Source of the DNA: Bemisia tabaci
Taxonomy: Eukaryota > Arthropoda > Insecta > Hemiptera > Aleyrodidae
Assembly (NCBI RefSeq): GCF_918797505.1
Contig: NC_092796.1
Coordinates: 54,032,851-54,096,850, forward strand
Reading direction: 5' to 3'
DNA: 64,000 nt
Both the position numbers and the translations under genes were made by a program. Under the pieces are notes generated by a model. The model ran no database searches, was not told the origin of the DNA, and worked only from the letters and a program-made list of their open reading frames with translations. Shown here piece by piece: positions 1 through 11,797 of the stretch (within the stretch, counting starts at the first letter, position 1; every line of letters starts with the position of its first letter).

Positions 1-99
1 CAACGACTTGTAACTGAGGATCCTCCATTAGCAGTCGAAGGAGAGTTGTCGCATACTGAAAAACGTCTTCAATTTTGAACTTATCCACATTGATATGTC
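1..99 (-). CDS. CRAL-TRIO gene, fourth coding exon (runs off the window)
   Basis: The acceptor CAATTTTGTTTCAG precedes it. The first two bases complete an arginine codon from the third exon. It encodes HINVDKFKIEDVFQYATTLL and RLLMEDPQLQVV, matching the family helix 'W.....L.D....A...LE....DPETQVNG'. The exon continues past base 1. Confidence 0.78.
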
Positions 100-3000
100 C
101 TGAAACAAAATTGAAATATTTTAAAATTTCACGCGGGAATTTATATGAGGATGTCTAGGATCTCTCTCGATGTTTTCAAAATCCATCGAGAAGAGTGCGA
201 CATTATTTTGAGAGGCTTAGAGGACAAGGCGCATAAGTGCAGTTTTCGAACCCCAATTATAGTTTTTAAGCATCAAAAATTCAGTTTGAACTTTCTATCC
301 GCCATAAGGACCCATGTAATTTTGAAACTTCAAACACGTATTTTTCGAAATAGCAAAAACTGCACTTATGCACCGTGTCCTCTAAGCCCCTTATTCGTGA
401 ATAGAGACACAGAAGAGGCAAAGCAATGGGGAGCTTCACCAGAGTAGCGTGGTGCAATGAAATAAATAATGAAATAAAAACGTCACTTATTGCAGTAAAA
501 TTGCAATATTTTTGCGATGAAAATGCAATATTTCTACATAATTTAATTAATGAAAGCCGATTTCAAACTTTGAACAAACGATAAATTCAATTAAAAGTGT
601 TCCTTCAATCAGCAGATAGGCAATATGCACAACACTCTGATGCTGCAGCACAAATAATGTTACCATGTAATTACAATGTATTGCAGTCTGCGATGATTGG
701 GATTAGGGCAAATCCAGTTCCATTTGCAGGCATTTATCGGGGTTTATGAAAGTTTTGCTCTCCAAAACTTTTGCTTCTTGAGATTCGACATGAAATGGCG
801 CCCTTGCCTGGTCTGATTTTATTTACTTAGTGGATAAGGCAAACAGCATTTGCGCAAATATAATTATAATGGAATCACATACTGAGTGTATGATATGCAG
901 ACAAGATTACTGGTATCTTGGCAATAGTGGAAGCTTTTACTTTCGGTACTACAACATTCAACTCTTTACCTACCTACTATGTGGGTGGTTAACAACGGGT
1001 TGAGAATTTTGTTTTGAAAATAAATTGATGTTTCGAGAACTTGTTCGGCTCATTACGACACCGGAAGCTCATCATTCACATAGCAGGTAAGATGACTGTT
1101 GCTTTTATATAATTGTGCACAAAGAGGTGTTGAATCCCTGAAAGTAAAAGCTTCCACGTGTCGCCAAGAGGGCAGTGGAGGGTCTCTTGTCTCCGATATT
1201 ATGCTGTAGTGCCTGCAGCTAGAGTTCTGGTGCTGCTCATGATGTTATATTTTTCAGAAACTTTTCCACTTTGGAAGTAATGAACTTACGTGGAAATCCA
1301 AGAACAACTTTTCTGCCTAAATAATCCGACTGAGGGCATACAACAAGCAAAGGTTTCTTGAGAAGGTAACATTTTTCTGAAGGAAGAAAGAAGTCAAAAT
1401 GTACTGGATACGTCCGCTGAATATTGTAAAACTTTTTCACCTGCAAAAAGGAAAGAAAATTCAAACTTATCATTATTTTCTCTCTATCAAGTTTTCACTT
1501 CCATGAAAGCTTCTTTGAGAGAAACAATAATTTTTTTTTCTTTTTAATAAAAATGGTATCATACTATTGTGAGAGGTTGTGCTCCAATAGGAAATGAAGA
1601 ACTACCAAAAACAATTTTTTCCCCTTTCCCAGTTACGATACTATCGGGGGTGTGAAGAGAAGGGGATCCCTAGAATATTTTCCATTTACATCATTTTAAT
1701 TAAATTTACGTGTTCGTAATACGTCGCACGAAGATCACGCACGATCGTCCGCGATGAACTTAACCACAAATAGTGTAAGAAATAAAACGTGAGTTGATAT
1801 TATCAGTCTCGGCATTTACCATTCACACGTGAGCTTCGACATTCAGTTTTCATCGCATAGGTAAATGCAACTTTTCTAGGTTGCGATAAAGAGGAACACC
1901 TAGCTAATGGACTAGACCAAAAGGCGTAGGAAAAAGACTGGGAAAGAGTGGAAAAAATCTAGGACGAATATAAAAAGCCGGTTAAGAGCTGTTAGATAAC
2001 AATGCACATCCCAGTTCAATTTCATTGAACGTATTAGTGCAAGTTCATAACCTGTCGATTGTGGTAATTTGTTGTGATAATCCAACCGCGTTGGGTCTCA
2101 GTGTTTTCATCGAAGCAGTATCTATCGCAAAGGCAAAAGTGACTGTGTCAATGACCGACATAACTGAGGAAAAAGGCGCTTCAACTGATAGTAATTTTAG
2201 AGAAATCATCTCACTAAACTCTCTTTGAATGTTTCTTCATATTTTTATGTGCTTATCTACCTTAAATTATGCTATACTTCCGAAACATTATTTTGTCCGA
2301 ATTAAGTCGAAAAGTAGGGAAGTGACGACTCTCAACTCTCAAGGTATGGCAATATCTTGCCTAGTCATTGTAACTAAGCCAATTTAATTTACCCGATCTT
2401 TGCGTGGAAACTTTGATTGAATATGAGGGTAGATCTATTCATGGAGCAGGACTGCTTTCTCGATAAAGAGCTAATTGAATTTAGAACACATGTATTTTGT
2501 AGACATTTTCTTGAGCTTCGGAGTTGATTTTAGAGAAAACTAGTGCCACCGTCTCCTTCAAAAATTTTACATGGTCCGATCAAAAATTCGATCTGCTGGC
2601 ACGATGATCATAAGGACCTTTTTGGATTAGTAAATTATAATGGTGTATTACTGTTGTTTTTATACAATAAATGGTGTTCAACGATTATGTTTTGCTTGAA
2701 ATAAGTCAAATTTTACCGATTCGAAAGACTTCTCCACGTTGTGTTTTTTGGTCCGTAGAAATGCAGATAGGAATACATCATCGATCCTCGCTCTGAGTTC
2801 AGGATGTTCTGAAAATAAATAATCAAACGTTGTATCACTTGATTATACCTACGTGCCATTACTCTTCATTAAAAAAAAAAATCTGACTATTAATGAGATT
2901 ATATTATATTATTGAGAGATACATCATTTGTAGCATAGAGCGGAACATTTCGAGTTTACGCCTCGCGCCATCGCGCCTTCAATTTTGCAAACGCAGCACG

Positions 3001-3527
3001 GACATCCATTAGGCACAAATAGTTGTATCTCTGCGCCGTCGTTAACGCGTTACCTTTCCCCTGCCCTATTTACATGTTGTGTTTGTTCTGTTTGTTTTAC
3101 TTGTGCTGGTTCTTCAGGGACTACTGTAGCAACACAGCCGAAATTAGGGAATGCGTAACAAGGTGGCGAAACGGTGCTGGTTCCACATCATTTCGCGGAG
3201 AAAACAAAGCCAGAAAGTTGAAATATTTCAATTAGAGTAAAAAAGGTTGAGCTCTGAAAAGCACCAGTAAAAGACTATGGGGGAGAGTGTTCAGCTTAGT
3301 CTTGTACTGGCACTCTCAGAGCTCAAAATTTTTGACTCTAATTGAAAATTTTGAAATTTCTGGCATTGTTTTCTCCACAAAATGGTGTGGTCCCAGCACC
3401 TTTCAGACCATTTCCTAGTCTTGTTTCTCATATATACGCACAGTTTGGAATACGTAACCCGGCCTCGTTCAGAAACTATCAAAATCAATGTACTTAAATA
3501 TCGGCCAATTCACCCTGACTTGGAATT

Positions 3528-3592
<65 letters not shown>

Positions 3593-4398
3593 GGCATCTG
3601 CTGCCTGATTGGGGCATCTCTGGTTAAGAGTTGTTCAACATTTGTTTAAAACATTTTAAGTGATAAAAACTTGATCACCTAAATCTTTCAAGAAATGTTG
3701 TACACTTCCTTCGCTTAAATTTTACCTATCGTACATTTTTCTCAAAAAAATATCAACAGAAAGAGTTCAATAGAACTAGCAGGAGATAGTCAGAAAATAA
3801 TGACCTTAAAGCATAAGTCTTAACAGTGTTTTTAACGATTTGTCTTCCTGAAATTGACGAGTTTCCTTAGAGGTTTTTCCTAACAGCCGCTGCCACTATG
3901 GATAGCGTTCCGTTCATCGTCATGATGACACGCAAATAGAAATATCAGACATTTCACTGGAAAAAAAGTCTCCTGGATCTAGCTTCCAGGCTCTTAACTT
4001 AATTGACAAGAAACAATATTTCTTATTCTATCACATTTTTGCTTGAATCGAGAGCCAGTCTCTTAATCTAAACGGATTTACTTTTGATTCAAGCAAAACT
4101 TCGATTGAACCACGAGTATTTTTTCTTGTCAAATTTTTTAAGAGTGTGGACTCTGGATCTAAGAGACTTCGACGTTTTCCTCGTTCTTGAAAAATTGGCA
4201 CCAACCTAGAATCCTGTCACGCAGTGCAATTATGTTTCGGCTCAGCAATTGCGAGTCTTCGCCGAGTTCGATTTTGGCTCTTTTGCATGTCTCCGAGTTT
4301 ATCATGTGCGGGTCGGCTAACATTCTGATCAGAGGCTCGTCGTCTAATTCGATGACCATCTTTGGCTCGATTAAGGATTTCTCAATCTCGATACCCAT
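1..4398 (-). CDS. CRAL-TRIO domain protein (alpha-tocopherol transfer protein-like), 3'-partial
   Basis: Minus-strand gene of the CRAL-TRIO family, whose members carry small hydrophobic ligands (tocopherol, retinoids, phosphoinositides) between membranes in the cytosol. Four exons are visible: 4398-4206, 2808-2717, 1440-1290 and 99-1, with the 3' end beyond the window. All three exon joins preserve the frame (split codons G+AA, then phase 0, then C+GA) and use GT/AG. The spliced product gives about 178 residues. Residues ~45-95 match the CRAL-TRIO N-terminal helical domain, ending in an 'RARIDDVFLSAFLRTKKHNV' segment like the family's 'R.DD.FLLRFLRARKF'. Residues ~125-146 (PLLVVCPQSDYLGRKVVL) match the start of the lipid-binding domain, and 'INVDKFKIEDVFQ' matches the helix that follows. 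The start is taken as the ATG at 4398 (context AAAATGG), just inside an exon with a good acceptor, which implies an upstream 5'-UTR exon. The exact paralogue is unknown; clavesin or TTPA-like are equally likely. Confidence 0.82.
209..393. mobile_element. MITE, family A copy 1
   Basis: Palindromic element. The left end AGGACAAGGCGCATAAGTGC is mirrored at the right end (350-390, GCACTTATGCACCGTGTCCT). The arms extend inward through a shared ~90-bp imperfect inverted repeat. A second copy is at 17947-18199. Confidence 0.75.
1290..1440 (-). CDS. CRAL-TRIO gene, third coding exon
   Basis: 151-bp exon with acceptor TTTCCTTTTTGCAG and donor CCAC|GTAAGT. It opens with VKKFYNIQRTYPVHFDFFLP, the family's 'L..YY..R..YP..F' helix and linker. 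It then passes into the lipid-binding domain with KPLLVVCPQSDYLGRKVVLG, where 'D..GR.V' is the conserved strand. It ends one base into a codon. Confidence 0.82.
2717..2808 (-). CDS. CRAL-TRIO gene, second coding exon
   Basis: 92-bp exon between the acceptor TTATTTTCAG and the donor TCG|GTAAAA. It completes the split glutamate codon of the previous exon and encodes HPELRARIDDVFLSAFLRTK followed by KHNVEKSFES. This is the most diagnostic part of the CRAL-TRIO N domain. It ends in phase 0. Confidence 0.82.
2938..3159. repeat. Dispersed repeat J copy 1
   Basis: Shares with 15055-15292 and 15313-15437 a block including CATCGCGCCTTCAATTTTGC and ACGGACATCCATTAGGCAC, then AGTTGTATC and a CGCCGTCGTTAACG word. 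No internal RNA polymerase III boxes were recognised, so SINE status is open. Confidence 0.65.
3160..3447. mobile_element. Foldback insertion inside repeat J
   Basis: Two ~115-bp inverted arms (about 3170-3285 and 3295-3410), for example GGTGCTGGTTCCACA against TGTGGTCCCAGCACC. It is flanked by near-identical GAATGCGTAAC and GAATACGTAAC, a probable target-site duplication of up to 11 bp. The insertion interrupts the J repeat. Confidence 0.55.
3533..3589. repeat. Poly(A) tract (57 bases)
   Basis: An uninterrupted A run in intron 1 of the CRAL-TRIO gene as drawn (between exons 4206 and 2808). The length invites slippage and assembly error. Confidence 0.9.
3955..4165. mobile_element. MITE, family B copy 1
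   Basis: Begins CACTGGAAAAAAAGTC and is palindromic: TTGATTCAAGC and GCTTGAATCG oppose each other around 4080. It is related to the split element at 57797/59540. It lies only ~40 bp downstream of the first coding exon's donor, inside the intron. The right terminal CCAGTG is missing. Confidence 0.65.
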
Positions 4399-4406
4399 TT
4401 TTGGAT
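4206..4406 (-). CDS. CRAL-TRIO gene, first coding exon
   Basis: 201-bp exon. Its acceptor follows TGTTTGTTACAG, and its donor is CTAG|GTTGGT at 4205-4200. Coding begins at the ATG at 4398-4396. The frame could also run back to the acceptor, so a start in an earlier exon is not excluded. It encodes the acidic N-terminus and the helix 'AKIELGEDSQLLSRNIIALR', which fits the 'A..EL.E......AI..LR..I' pattern that opens CRAL-TRIO N domains. It ends one base into a codon. Confidence 0.75.
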
Positions 4407-4751
4407 CTGTAACAAACACATTTAAAATTTAGGTGACAATAATTTGGCTATCCGAATTCTGTCCTCATTCAGCGTAGCGAACATGACGCCAAATGAGCCG
4501 CCTCTCAGTGAAAATTTCCAATTTTGAATGTTGATTAATAAATGTCTATTCCGATATTGTTTCAATGATACAAAGCGTTTCAATAATGAAAGGAAGGGTT
4601 GGATGACTTCTACACAGCTAGCCCAAAGTATTGGGCACAAACTAATTGGTACCTTGTTTATTATTATTATTATGTTCTCGTATCTCAATTCACAGCTCGA
4701 GGCCGGTAGATATTTAGTCTTCCCCCGGCAATTCAATGCAAAGGAGAGTCC

Positions 4752-4940
4752 TTAAATTTAAAAATTGTCGTCAAAAATTTAAAATTGGGATTAAAACTTT
4801 AAAATTGGAGTAAAAATTTAAAATTGGGATTGAAACTTTAAAATTGGAGTAAAAAACTTAAAATTGGGATTAAAACTTTAAAATTGGAGTTAAAAATTTA
4901 AAATTGAAGTAGAAATTTAAAGTTGAAGTTTAAAATGCAG
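4752..4940. repeat. AT-rich minisatellite
   Basis: About ten units of 18-19 bp alternating TTAAAATTGGGATTAAAAC and TTTAAAATTGGAGTAAAAA types, which gives a ~37-bp higher-order period. It decays at both ends. Confidence 0.8.
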
Positions 4941-5762
4941 GTTAATTTTTCGGTTGGTGGTAACTATCCATCTCCTAGAACTGATTATTATTACTATTGA
5001 GTGATTTGCTTACTTATCAGAATTATTTTACTCTAATTACTTTATGCTGCTCAAATGTGTTGGAGTATAGTTCCAATACATTTTCTGTACAGTACCAATA
5101 AGTTTAAGTACAAAATACGAATTTGGTTTAGCTGTGTCAAAATGATCCAAGCCTTTTTTCCGTACAACTAAAAATGTAATTTTCCTATTACCAAACTCAA
5201 ACACCGAGATCTTCAAAGAGAGCACATAAATCTGGTCTACATTGTCGAGAATTAATCATACAGCTTCGGAGCTTTTTTTACCTCCGTCTCGCAGCCATTA
5301 ATTGTGAGGGGGGCACCGAATTGATTGTTTGTGAGTGTGTGTGTGTGGAAATACCCTCACGAAGGCCCTGATCATTTACGCAACTCATCGTGTAGCGACT
5401 ACCGAAGCATAGGCTCAGGGTCGAAGGGCGTGAATTAATTGAAAAACGGAGAGGTTAGCGGAACGGAAAACTCAAACCGCGGACCGGCGCAAACCGCAAG
5501 GGGAACGCTTTGGTTGCTTCCTTGTGGCGGTCGGTTACGAAAAAGAGTCGAATGACACAAGACCCTTCCCACTCAGATTTGAGTAGGTATTCGTGCCCTA
5601 CCATTTACTTTGCAATTACTTATTACATGAGTTCCGAATATGTACCATTACTTCTTTATGCACATATCAAAATAATTCTTTCTAGGTCTCGATATGATAC
5701 ACGATCACATTTCGAACCAATTCTGATCTAAGTAGAGCTGTTAATGACTGATGGTCACCATG

Positions 5763-5828
5763 CAACACTCCGTTTTGATCAAAATTTGACGGCACGTCCA
5801 ATTTTGATCAGAATGGAGTGTCGCCATC
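5763..5828. repeat. Short palindrome
   Basis: CACTCCGTTTTGATCAAAATT opposes AATTTTGATCAGAATGGAGTG with a 13-base loop. It is probably the remains of a MITE. Confidence 0.7.
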
Positions 5829-6096
5829 CATCATTTCCTGCCGCACGAAACATTTCTGCCAAGTTTTCATTTTTATAAAAGAGCGAAGCAAGGATTTTAA
5901 GACTAACGACTCCCGACACTTTGATGGTAATCGGTTCGGGAATTTGATCGTGTACCGCGAAAGGTGCAATACTATGAATCATATTGCATCGAAGATAGAT
6001 CTTTGGTGGATAATACACAATTTCTAATTATTGAAGCAGGCAGCCGACATAATTCTGTCTGCTTTGCCACCTTGAGGTTAATGATAGGCCTCTATT

Positions 6097-6486
6097 TACG
6101 AGTGGACGTATTTATGCTAAAAGGAGATATGTGCAAGTGGAAAGATGGGTGTGCTCGTTAGTTGGGCCATAAGAAACAATGTAAAAGTGGATATAGCTCC
6201 TTTTGAGGAAATTGAAAAGCGGGATTTGACATTAAATCAAAAGGAGCTAAGCGCCAAAATATGCTAACTCATGAGCCGCGGGCATGGCAAGAGAGCGTTG
6301 TGGACAGGGCTCACGAGTTAGAGCGCCCCGACGACCATCTCCCCGTCGTTAGAGTGCGCACTCATTGCCGCTGACGTCACTGGCGCTTTATATTCCCCAT
6401 TCATTCTTATGGCCCGACCACTAACGAGCACACCCCATCTTTCCACTTCCACATATCTCCTTTTCGCATAAATACGTCCACTCGTA
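6097..6486. mobile_element. MITE, family C
   Basis: Terminal inverted repeats of ~60 bp: TACGAGTGGACGTATTTATG at the left against CATAAATACGTCCACTCGTA at the right. They continue with GGAGATATGTG and GATGGGTGTGCTCGTTAGT. The interior is partly unrelated and GC-rich. TSD not clear. The end sequence GGACGTATTT is shared with family G. Confidence 0.85.
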
Positions 6487-6499
6487 GTCTTTCCCCTCT

Positions 6500-7970
6500 T
6501 CCCCTCTTCCTCTTATCCACAGAAACGGGTCTGTTACGCGTAAAAGATATTGCAAACTGAATACATTTTCTAAAAGGTAAATTCGCTCGAAAGCCACGTT
6601 GGATATGTCAAAAAAGTCTGAAATCTACTCCTTAGCGGGAAATCCGCGTGGTTTGTAACACGTTTTTTTTTTCAAATTTACTGCGTATGCGGGCAGTTTT
6701 TCTTGGTGCCCGGCAGTCAGATTTTCCCGGTGAGAGACCGTACCTAGATAAATAAACAATCTCGCGAACTATCATAAACTCTCCTTGCGAGAGATTTCAA
6801 TTAGTTCAAATCTTTTGTTTCAACAAAATAAAGGAAGCAAAAGAAAAACAACACTCGAAAACCATTAAATTAATACAATAGAAAAAGTTAGTGAGATCAT
6901 TTGTTTACTTAGGGTAGTTTTTATTACTTCTCTGCCTGTGCAAACCTGGTCGGCGGTGACTGCGAGAAACTGTCCGGAGACGCGGGAAAATCGAAAAATC
7001 GTGTCACAAACTACGCAAATTGCGATCTGAGAAATGGATTTCAGACCTTTTTAACGTGCTTAACGTGATTTTTGTGCGATTTTACCCGTAAATCGTATGT
7101 TTATTTGGCTTTCTCTTGCTTGCAATGGGCCCACTGGACGTTCACACCTTTATTTGTCATGAAGTGATTAGCATAAATCTCACGGTGCTTCAGCGCACCA
7201 TCAAGATCCTACAGTCCCTTCAGAACCTTTCACCGTTGGAGCATCCTTAGGGATCCACCGATTTCCGCAACATTGGGTCCTGCAGAACCCTCAACTTCAA
7301 ACCGGGTAGATTCGCGGATCTGGAGATCTGGACAAACGGATGGGAAAATCCACTTTACAAGTTTCAGACGGCATCATTGTGACGACAGGCTTCGCGCTCC
7401 AATAAGGCGGATTTTCGAGTGTTACCTCGAAGCCACTTAGAATGAGTTTAGGATACCCGAAACGTCAGATCAGCTTTCAGAGAGGCTCCTCGTAAATCCT
7501 CTCGCTCGGGACGGGTGTTGACATAGACTAGGCAACAGCGAAAAGGATGGCACTAGCGGAGAACCCAGGGATTCCTGACCTCACATTTCCCTTTTTAGAC
7601 TTAAAGTCTCGTGCGGTGCGCGATGCGAGAGTGGGGCCAGTCGTCTAGAAAATTGGCTTTTGGATCCTCGGATACCCTTCTTCAAGGTCCTCGCCCCGCA
7701 CCTTTGTCGAGTGCGCTGAGAAGTTGCCGGGAAATTTCAACATTTCAAACCAAAATTTTTCGCTCTCGGTCACGTCTGACGAAGTTTCGTAAAGTTTGAC
7801 GATTTGACAAGAAAAACGGCCACTAAACAATAAACGAATTTTGACTGCAAATCAATTATTCTGGAGGAAAATAACGCGTAGAACACGATGCGCACTTTAA
7901 AAACGCGAAGAAGTAACTCGGAAACCGAGGAATAAGCAATTCAAAATGCCCACCTTTCCCGCAAATTTAA
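6500..7970. other. No gene seen
   Basis: Moderate-GC stretch without a recognised exon, palindrome or repeat. Frames at 7611-7830 on both strands overlap each other and show no family motif. Confidence 0.35.
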
Positions 7971-7974
7971 TGTG

Positions 7975-8252
7975 CTGGTTACACGCTCAAATTCCCATCA
8001 ATTTCCGATCAAATGGTGACTGGTGCGCACCATCTACCATCAAATTTCTGCGGCCTGCAAAAATGTGATGGTGGATGATGGAACTATGGGGCTCATCCTT
8101 CATCTGATTTCCACACAACCGTGCTTATTTCATGCTTATTTCAATCAACACGCTGTTTCAATTAATTTTACTCATCAATCTAGATAACTCTCGACCGCCA
8201 TCTCGGTCATCATTTTAATCGGAATTTGACGGAAATTTGAGCGTGTAACCAG
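7975..8252. mobile_element. MITE, family D
   Basis: Inverted ends CTGGTTACACGCTCAAATT and AAATTTGAGCGTGTAACCAG, with arms continuing as TCAATTTCCGATCAAATG against CATTTTAATCGGAATTTGA. Single copy in the window. Confidence 0.85.
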
Positions 8253-8259
8253 GCCATAA

Positions 8260-9235
8260 AACGCCCCGGTTTTGCACAGAACCGAATGATGTCATCCGGC
8301 ACCAATCAGAAAAGAGCACGGGTTTCTACGACCTCCGTCGAATGTCTTCCTACTTCTCGTATGTGACAAAAATAGGGGAGTCGGAACTATATCTTCAGAA
8401 ACAAAGAATCGAATCTCATTCATTTTATCCGTAGTAAACAAGCAACAATTTCAAAATGAAATACGTTTTAATTCCTTTCCGGCGCGTTTGAAATTCCCTC
8501 AAGAGTTAGGACTTTTTAGAAGCGGGCTTGTCCAGGAATTTTGCTCCAAAAATAGGTAATAAATCACCATGTAATTGACTCACCTGGTACTTTCAGAATA
8601 TTAAATAAGAACACAAGGATTAGTGGCCCATTATGGTCAATTTTTTGACTGAAATTAAAGCATTTTTTTTTTAAATAACTCGGGCAATGCGTTAAAGAGA
8701 GTATTGGCAACTAGGTAATGAATCGCAGCTTGAAAGTTTTCCTACCTCCTCTCATTCGCAGATTTCTTGAATACGCTCACCTCACCACCTCGTTTTTTTC
8801 TTAAATATGAAAAAAGTCTCCTTGCTATAATGTATGTGTGTTTTTGTCGTCTAAACTTTAGTCTATTTTTATTGAGATAAACCAAAACCAGGTACGTGGA
8901 TCGGCACGTGAAGCCGGCACCGCTAATGAGATTGAATGGAATGAAAATCGCGTCTTATCAGACCTTAAGTTCAATCGGAGGGAAACGACGCGATCCTTGC
9001 AAAGCTGAGAGAGGCGCCTCGCCTAACGACCTCAATTTGCCAAAACCTACCGCGTAATGAGAGTCGTCTTTGATAAGTTTTGAGCCCGGGAACAATACCT
9101 GGTATTCTGCCGGCTCGAAATATGGAGCGGAGAATATTGCGGCGCAAGAGAGCGGGTAAGAAATTCGGAAGCATTGGTACGGCTAAAGACTGCACTTAGT
9201 GTAAAGTTGAACTCGACGTATGGTGGAAAATGCTG
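8260..9235. other. No gene seen
   Basis: Unremarkable intergenic or intronic sequence. No inverted repeat, tandem array or splice-bounded frame recognised. Confidence 0.35.
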
Positions 9236-9240
9236 ATTAC

Positions 9241-9603
9241 TACACGGAGAAAAAAACTTCTTGCGTGGGACCCGAAGTTTAGGTCATATGGATCTCTGGA
9301 GTTTTCGGATTGAGCATCTGAACACTTTAGGTCCAGCTGCTGAGGTTTGGGTCACACATCTGAAACTTTAGTTCTTACATCTGAAGTACTTCGGTTTTCA
9401 TATCCGAAAAACTTTGGTTCTCACATCCGAAAAACTTCGCTTCTCACATCTGAAGTACTTCAGATGTAAGAACTGAAGTTTCAGATGTGTGATCCGAACC
9501 TCAGCAGCTGCATCTAAAGTGTTCAGATACTCAATCCGAAAACTTCAGAGATCCATATGACCTAAACTTCGGGTCCCACGCACGAGGTTTTTTTCTCCGT
9601 GTA
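9241..9603. mobile_element. MITE, family E, near-complete palindrome
   Basis: 363 bp that folds on itself almost end to end: TACACGGAGAAAAAAACTTC at the left opposes GAGGTTTTTTTCTCCGTGTA at the right, then GGACCCGAAGTTTAGGTCAT against ATGACCTAAACTTCGGGTCC. The centre contains short tandem blocks built on ACATCTGAAGTACTTC. The high arm identity suggests a young insertion. Confidence 0.92.
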
Positions 9604-10187
9604 TACAAAATAATGTGAGGCATATTTTATCGCAAGCAAAAAAGACTGGGTGAGGCTGGTAACACCCATTAAACACACTTTATAGTGTTCTTGCAGAGCA
9701 CAGCAGCACTCAATAACGAGACTAAAGAAAAAGCTGATAATTCGGCAGGCGTACGACACACCAGGCTCTACAACTGAGTACCTTCATTGAATCGGTTCTT
9801 GTCGTCGGGCATAAAACTTAAGCCCGTTCAACAGAAACCGATTTAATTAGGAATGAACTGAGAAGTATTTACCTTTTTACTAAGATTTATCAATGTAATA
9901 CATTTTTTGGTGACTTCCATGTCATGATTTTGTCTGCTCTGAAGGATCTTCGAGGGTTGACCGTGTCGTGTGGACCCTGCGACTCCGAGAAGTGTCCTAA
10001 TGAACAGACAACTTAGTCTAGATGCCTGCGACAAGCTCTTATTACTACGTTTGTTAATCAGCTATTTCCACTATATGACATGTTAAGTTCAAGCCTATAT
10101 CAAGTACAGTGCCCATTGTTCAGTCGCACCAAACTACCGCATCGCTTACCTCATTGCAAGGGGGCGCACAGTTATTCGAGTCAATTG

Positions 10188-10404
10188 AAGAGCTCGGACA
10201 TGAAATTTTTGACTAAAACTGCAAATTTTGTTACTTATTTCATATTATAATAAATTTCAAGGGGTAATTTAGGAAGAAAATTTTACGAGGAAACCTATGA
10301 AGCCACTTGTAGAACCTTAAAGTTGTTTATAAACGGAGTTATAAGCTTTTAAAGTTTCCGAATTATGTCCAACCTCTCCTATTGATTCGATCCGCGTGGG
10401 GCGG
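10188..10404. mobile_element. MITE-like repeat F copy 1
   Basis: ~215-bp unit with weak terminal symmetry (AGAGCTCGGACATGAA and TTATGTCCAACCTCTCC). It matches 23672-23893 over its length with many substitutions. Confidence 0.6.
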
Positions 10405-11001
10405 TAAGACACCGAAAGGAAACAGAATGATTGAAAATGCATGTTGATCGTGTTGAATTCTTCATTATATTTATGTGTATTTTCTTCAAATACGAGGACA
10501 CTATCGAAAATTCTGCTCTCTCAAAATGAATTGCACAAATGCGATTGGAAATGATATCCTTTACCGAGTTCGCGTCATTCTTTTTCACTTCATACTTAAA
10601 TTTTCATCTTGCATTCACTTTGTTCAAATAGCAAAGTTTAAATGAGAATCATATGGGAAATATAATTAACTTAATCACCGTCAACAATTCAACATTACTC
10701 GAGACCACATTTCAACACTGATATAGACAATAACTCTACGATGTTAGAGCTCATAAATTTCAAAATTTTCCCATTCAATTTCTCGAGGAAGCAACACCGT
10801 CGTGAATGAAAAGATAACCCTTTCCGCATCGTTCGGGGTATTTTGATTTCTAGCTACTACACTTTTAACAACGTAATATCTTGAAAGATGTGTACCCACC
10901 ACCTTCCGCGAAGTTAACAGTCCTTCAGTCCGTCAGTCCTTTCTCGTCAAGTTAACTTAACAATTTAGGTTTGTTTAAAAAAGACACCCCCCTCTTCTTA
11001 C

Positions 11002-11106
11002 AGAATCATATTTCGCACTCCGGACCACCATCCGACCGAAAATGAAAGTTGCGCTTCATGAGAAGTTCGCAACAAGTTGAAGAGGGGAGGGGAGGTGGAA
11101 AATGAG
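11002..11106 (-). other. Candidate non-coding exon, minus strand
   Basis: A 105-bp block bounded on the minus strand by the acceptor TTTACTTTTTTCAG and the donor GATTCT|GTAAGAAG. Every frame has stops or lacks family similarity, so it would be a 5'-UTR exon, possibly of the CRAL-TRIO gene. Only the two splice-like signals support it. Confidence 0.2.
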
Positions 11107-11654
11107 CTGAAAAAAGTAAAGAGGAAAATGAAAGTACGGATGCCGGATCCGATTCCCGGGAATTGTGAAACTCGGGAGTACAAGAAAAGAGACTTACCAA
11201 GTTGCGGAAGTAAATTGAGATCTCAAGAGGTTCAGTGGATTCAATTCAAAGCGGAGAGAAGTAAGTCCATCACCATGTCTGGATTCGTTCACCTAGTGAC
11301 GACGAGTAGCCAATTACAACCGATAGGAGCGACTCGACACGGCCTGCCCGAAGCGATAGTGGCACGACTTTGATACCACTCAGCCAACTGGGAAACCAGT
11401 GAAAGCGCGATCGGTTATCGACTTTGATCGCCGCCGGGCGCCGAGGAAGAAAAACCTCAACAATTAAAGTGCGAGGTTGCTACCGCGAAACTGAAAACTC
11501 TAAGCTCTGTGGATCAAGGTTAGTTCCGGTTCCACGCACATGTCAAAGTTAACGTGCTGCTGAGAAGGCAATCGCGACCGTTTCAAAAGGTTTATGGAAA
11601 TCTCGCCGGGCGAGTCAACTATATCACGCACACGGAACAAGTGGATTGCTAATT

Positions 11655-11797
11655 TAACAGTTAATTGGACGTATTTCTATCAAACGGAACTATGTGCATT
11701 AAGACATGAGCCCCAAGACCCGTAAGAATACATGCATCACAAGCCTCACGTCATAATGCACATAGTTCCACTTGATAGAAATACGCCCAATTGTTAA
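11655..11797. mobile_element. MITE, family G copy 1 (short)
   Basis: 143 bp with ends TTAACAGTTAATTGGACG and CCAATTGTTAAAG. The arms ACGTATTTCTATCAAACGGA and CCACTTGATAGAAATACG are inverted. Same terminal motif as the element at 19164. Confidence 0.85.

Noticed and set aside
5325..5350. GT-rich microsatellite
   Set aside because: Only about seven GT pairs; too short to be informative.
11077..11373. 98-codon plus-strand frame, lysine/arginine-rich
   Set aside because: No family similarity, low complexity at its start, and it overlaps a better splice-bounded minus-strand block.
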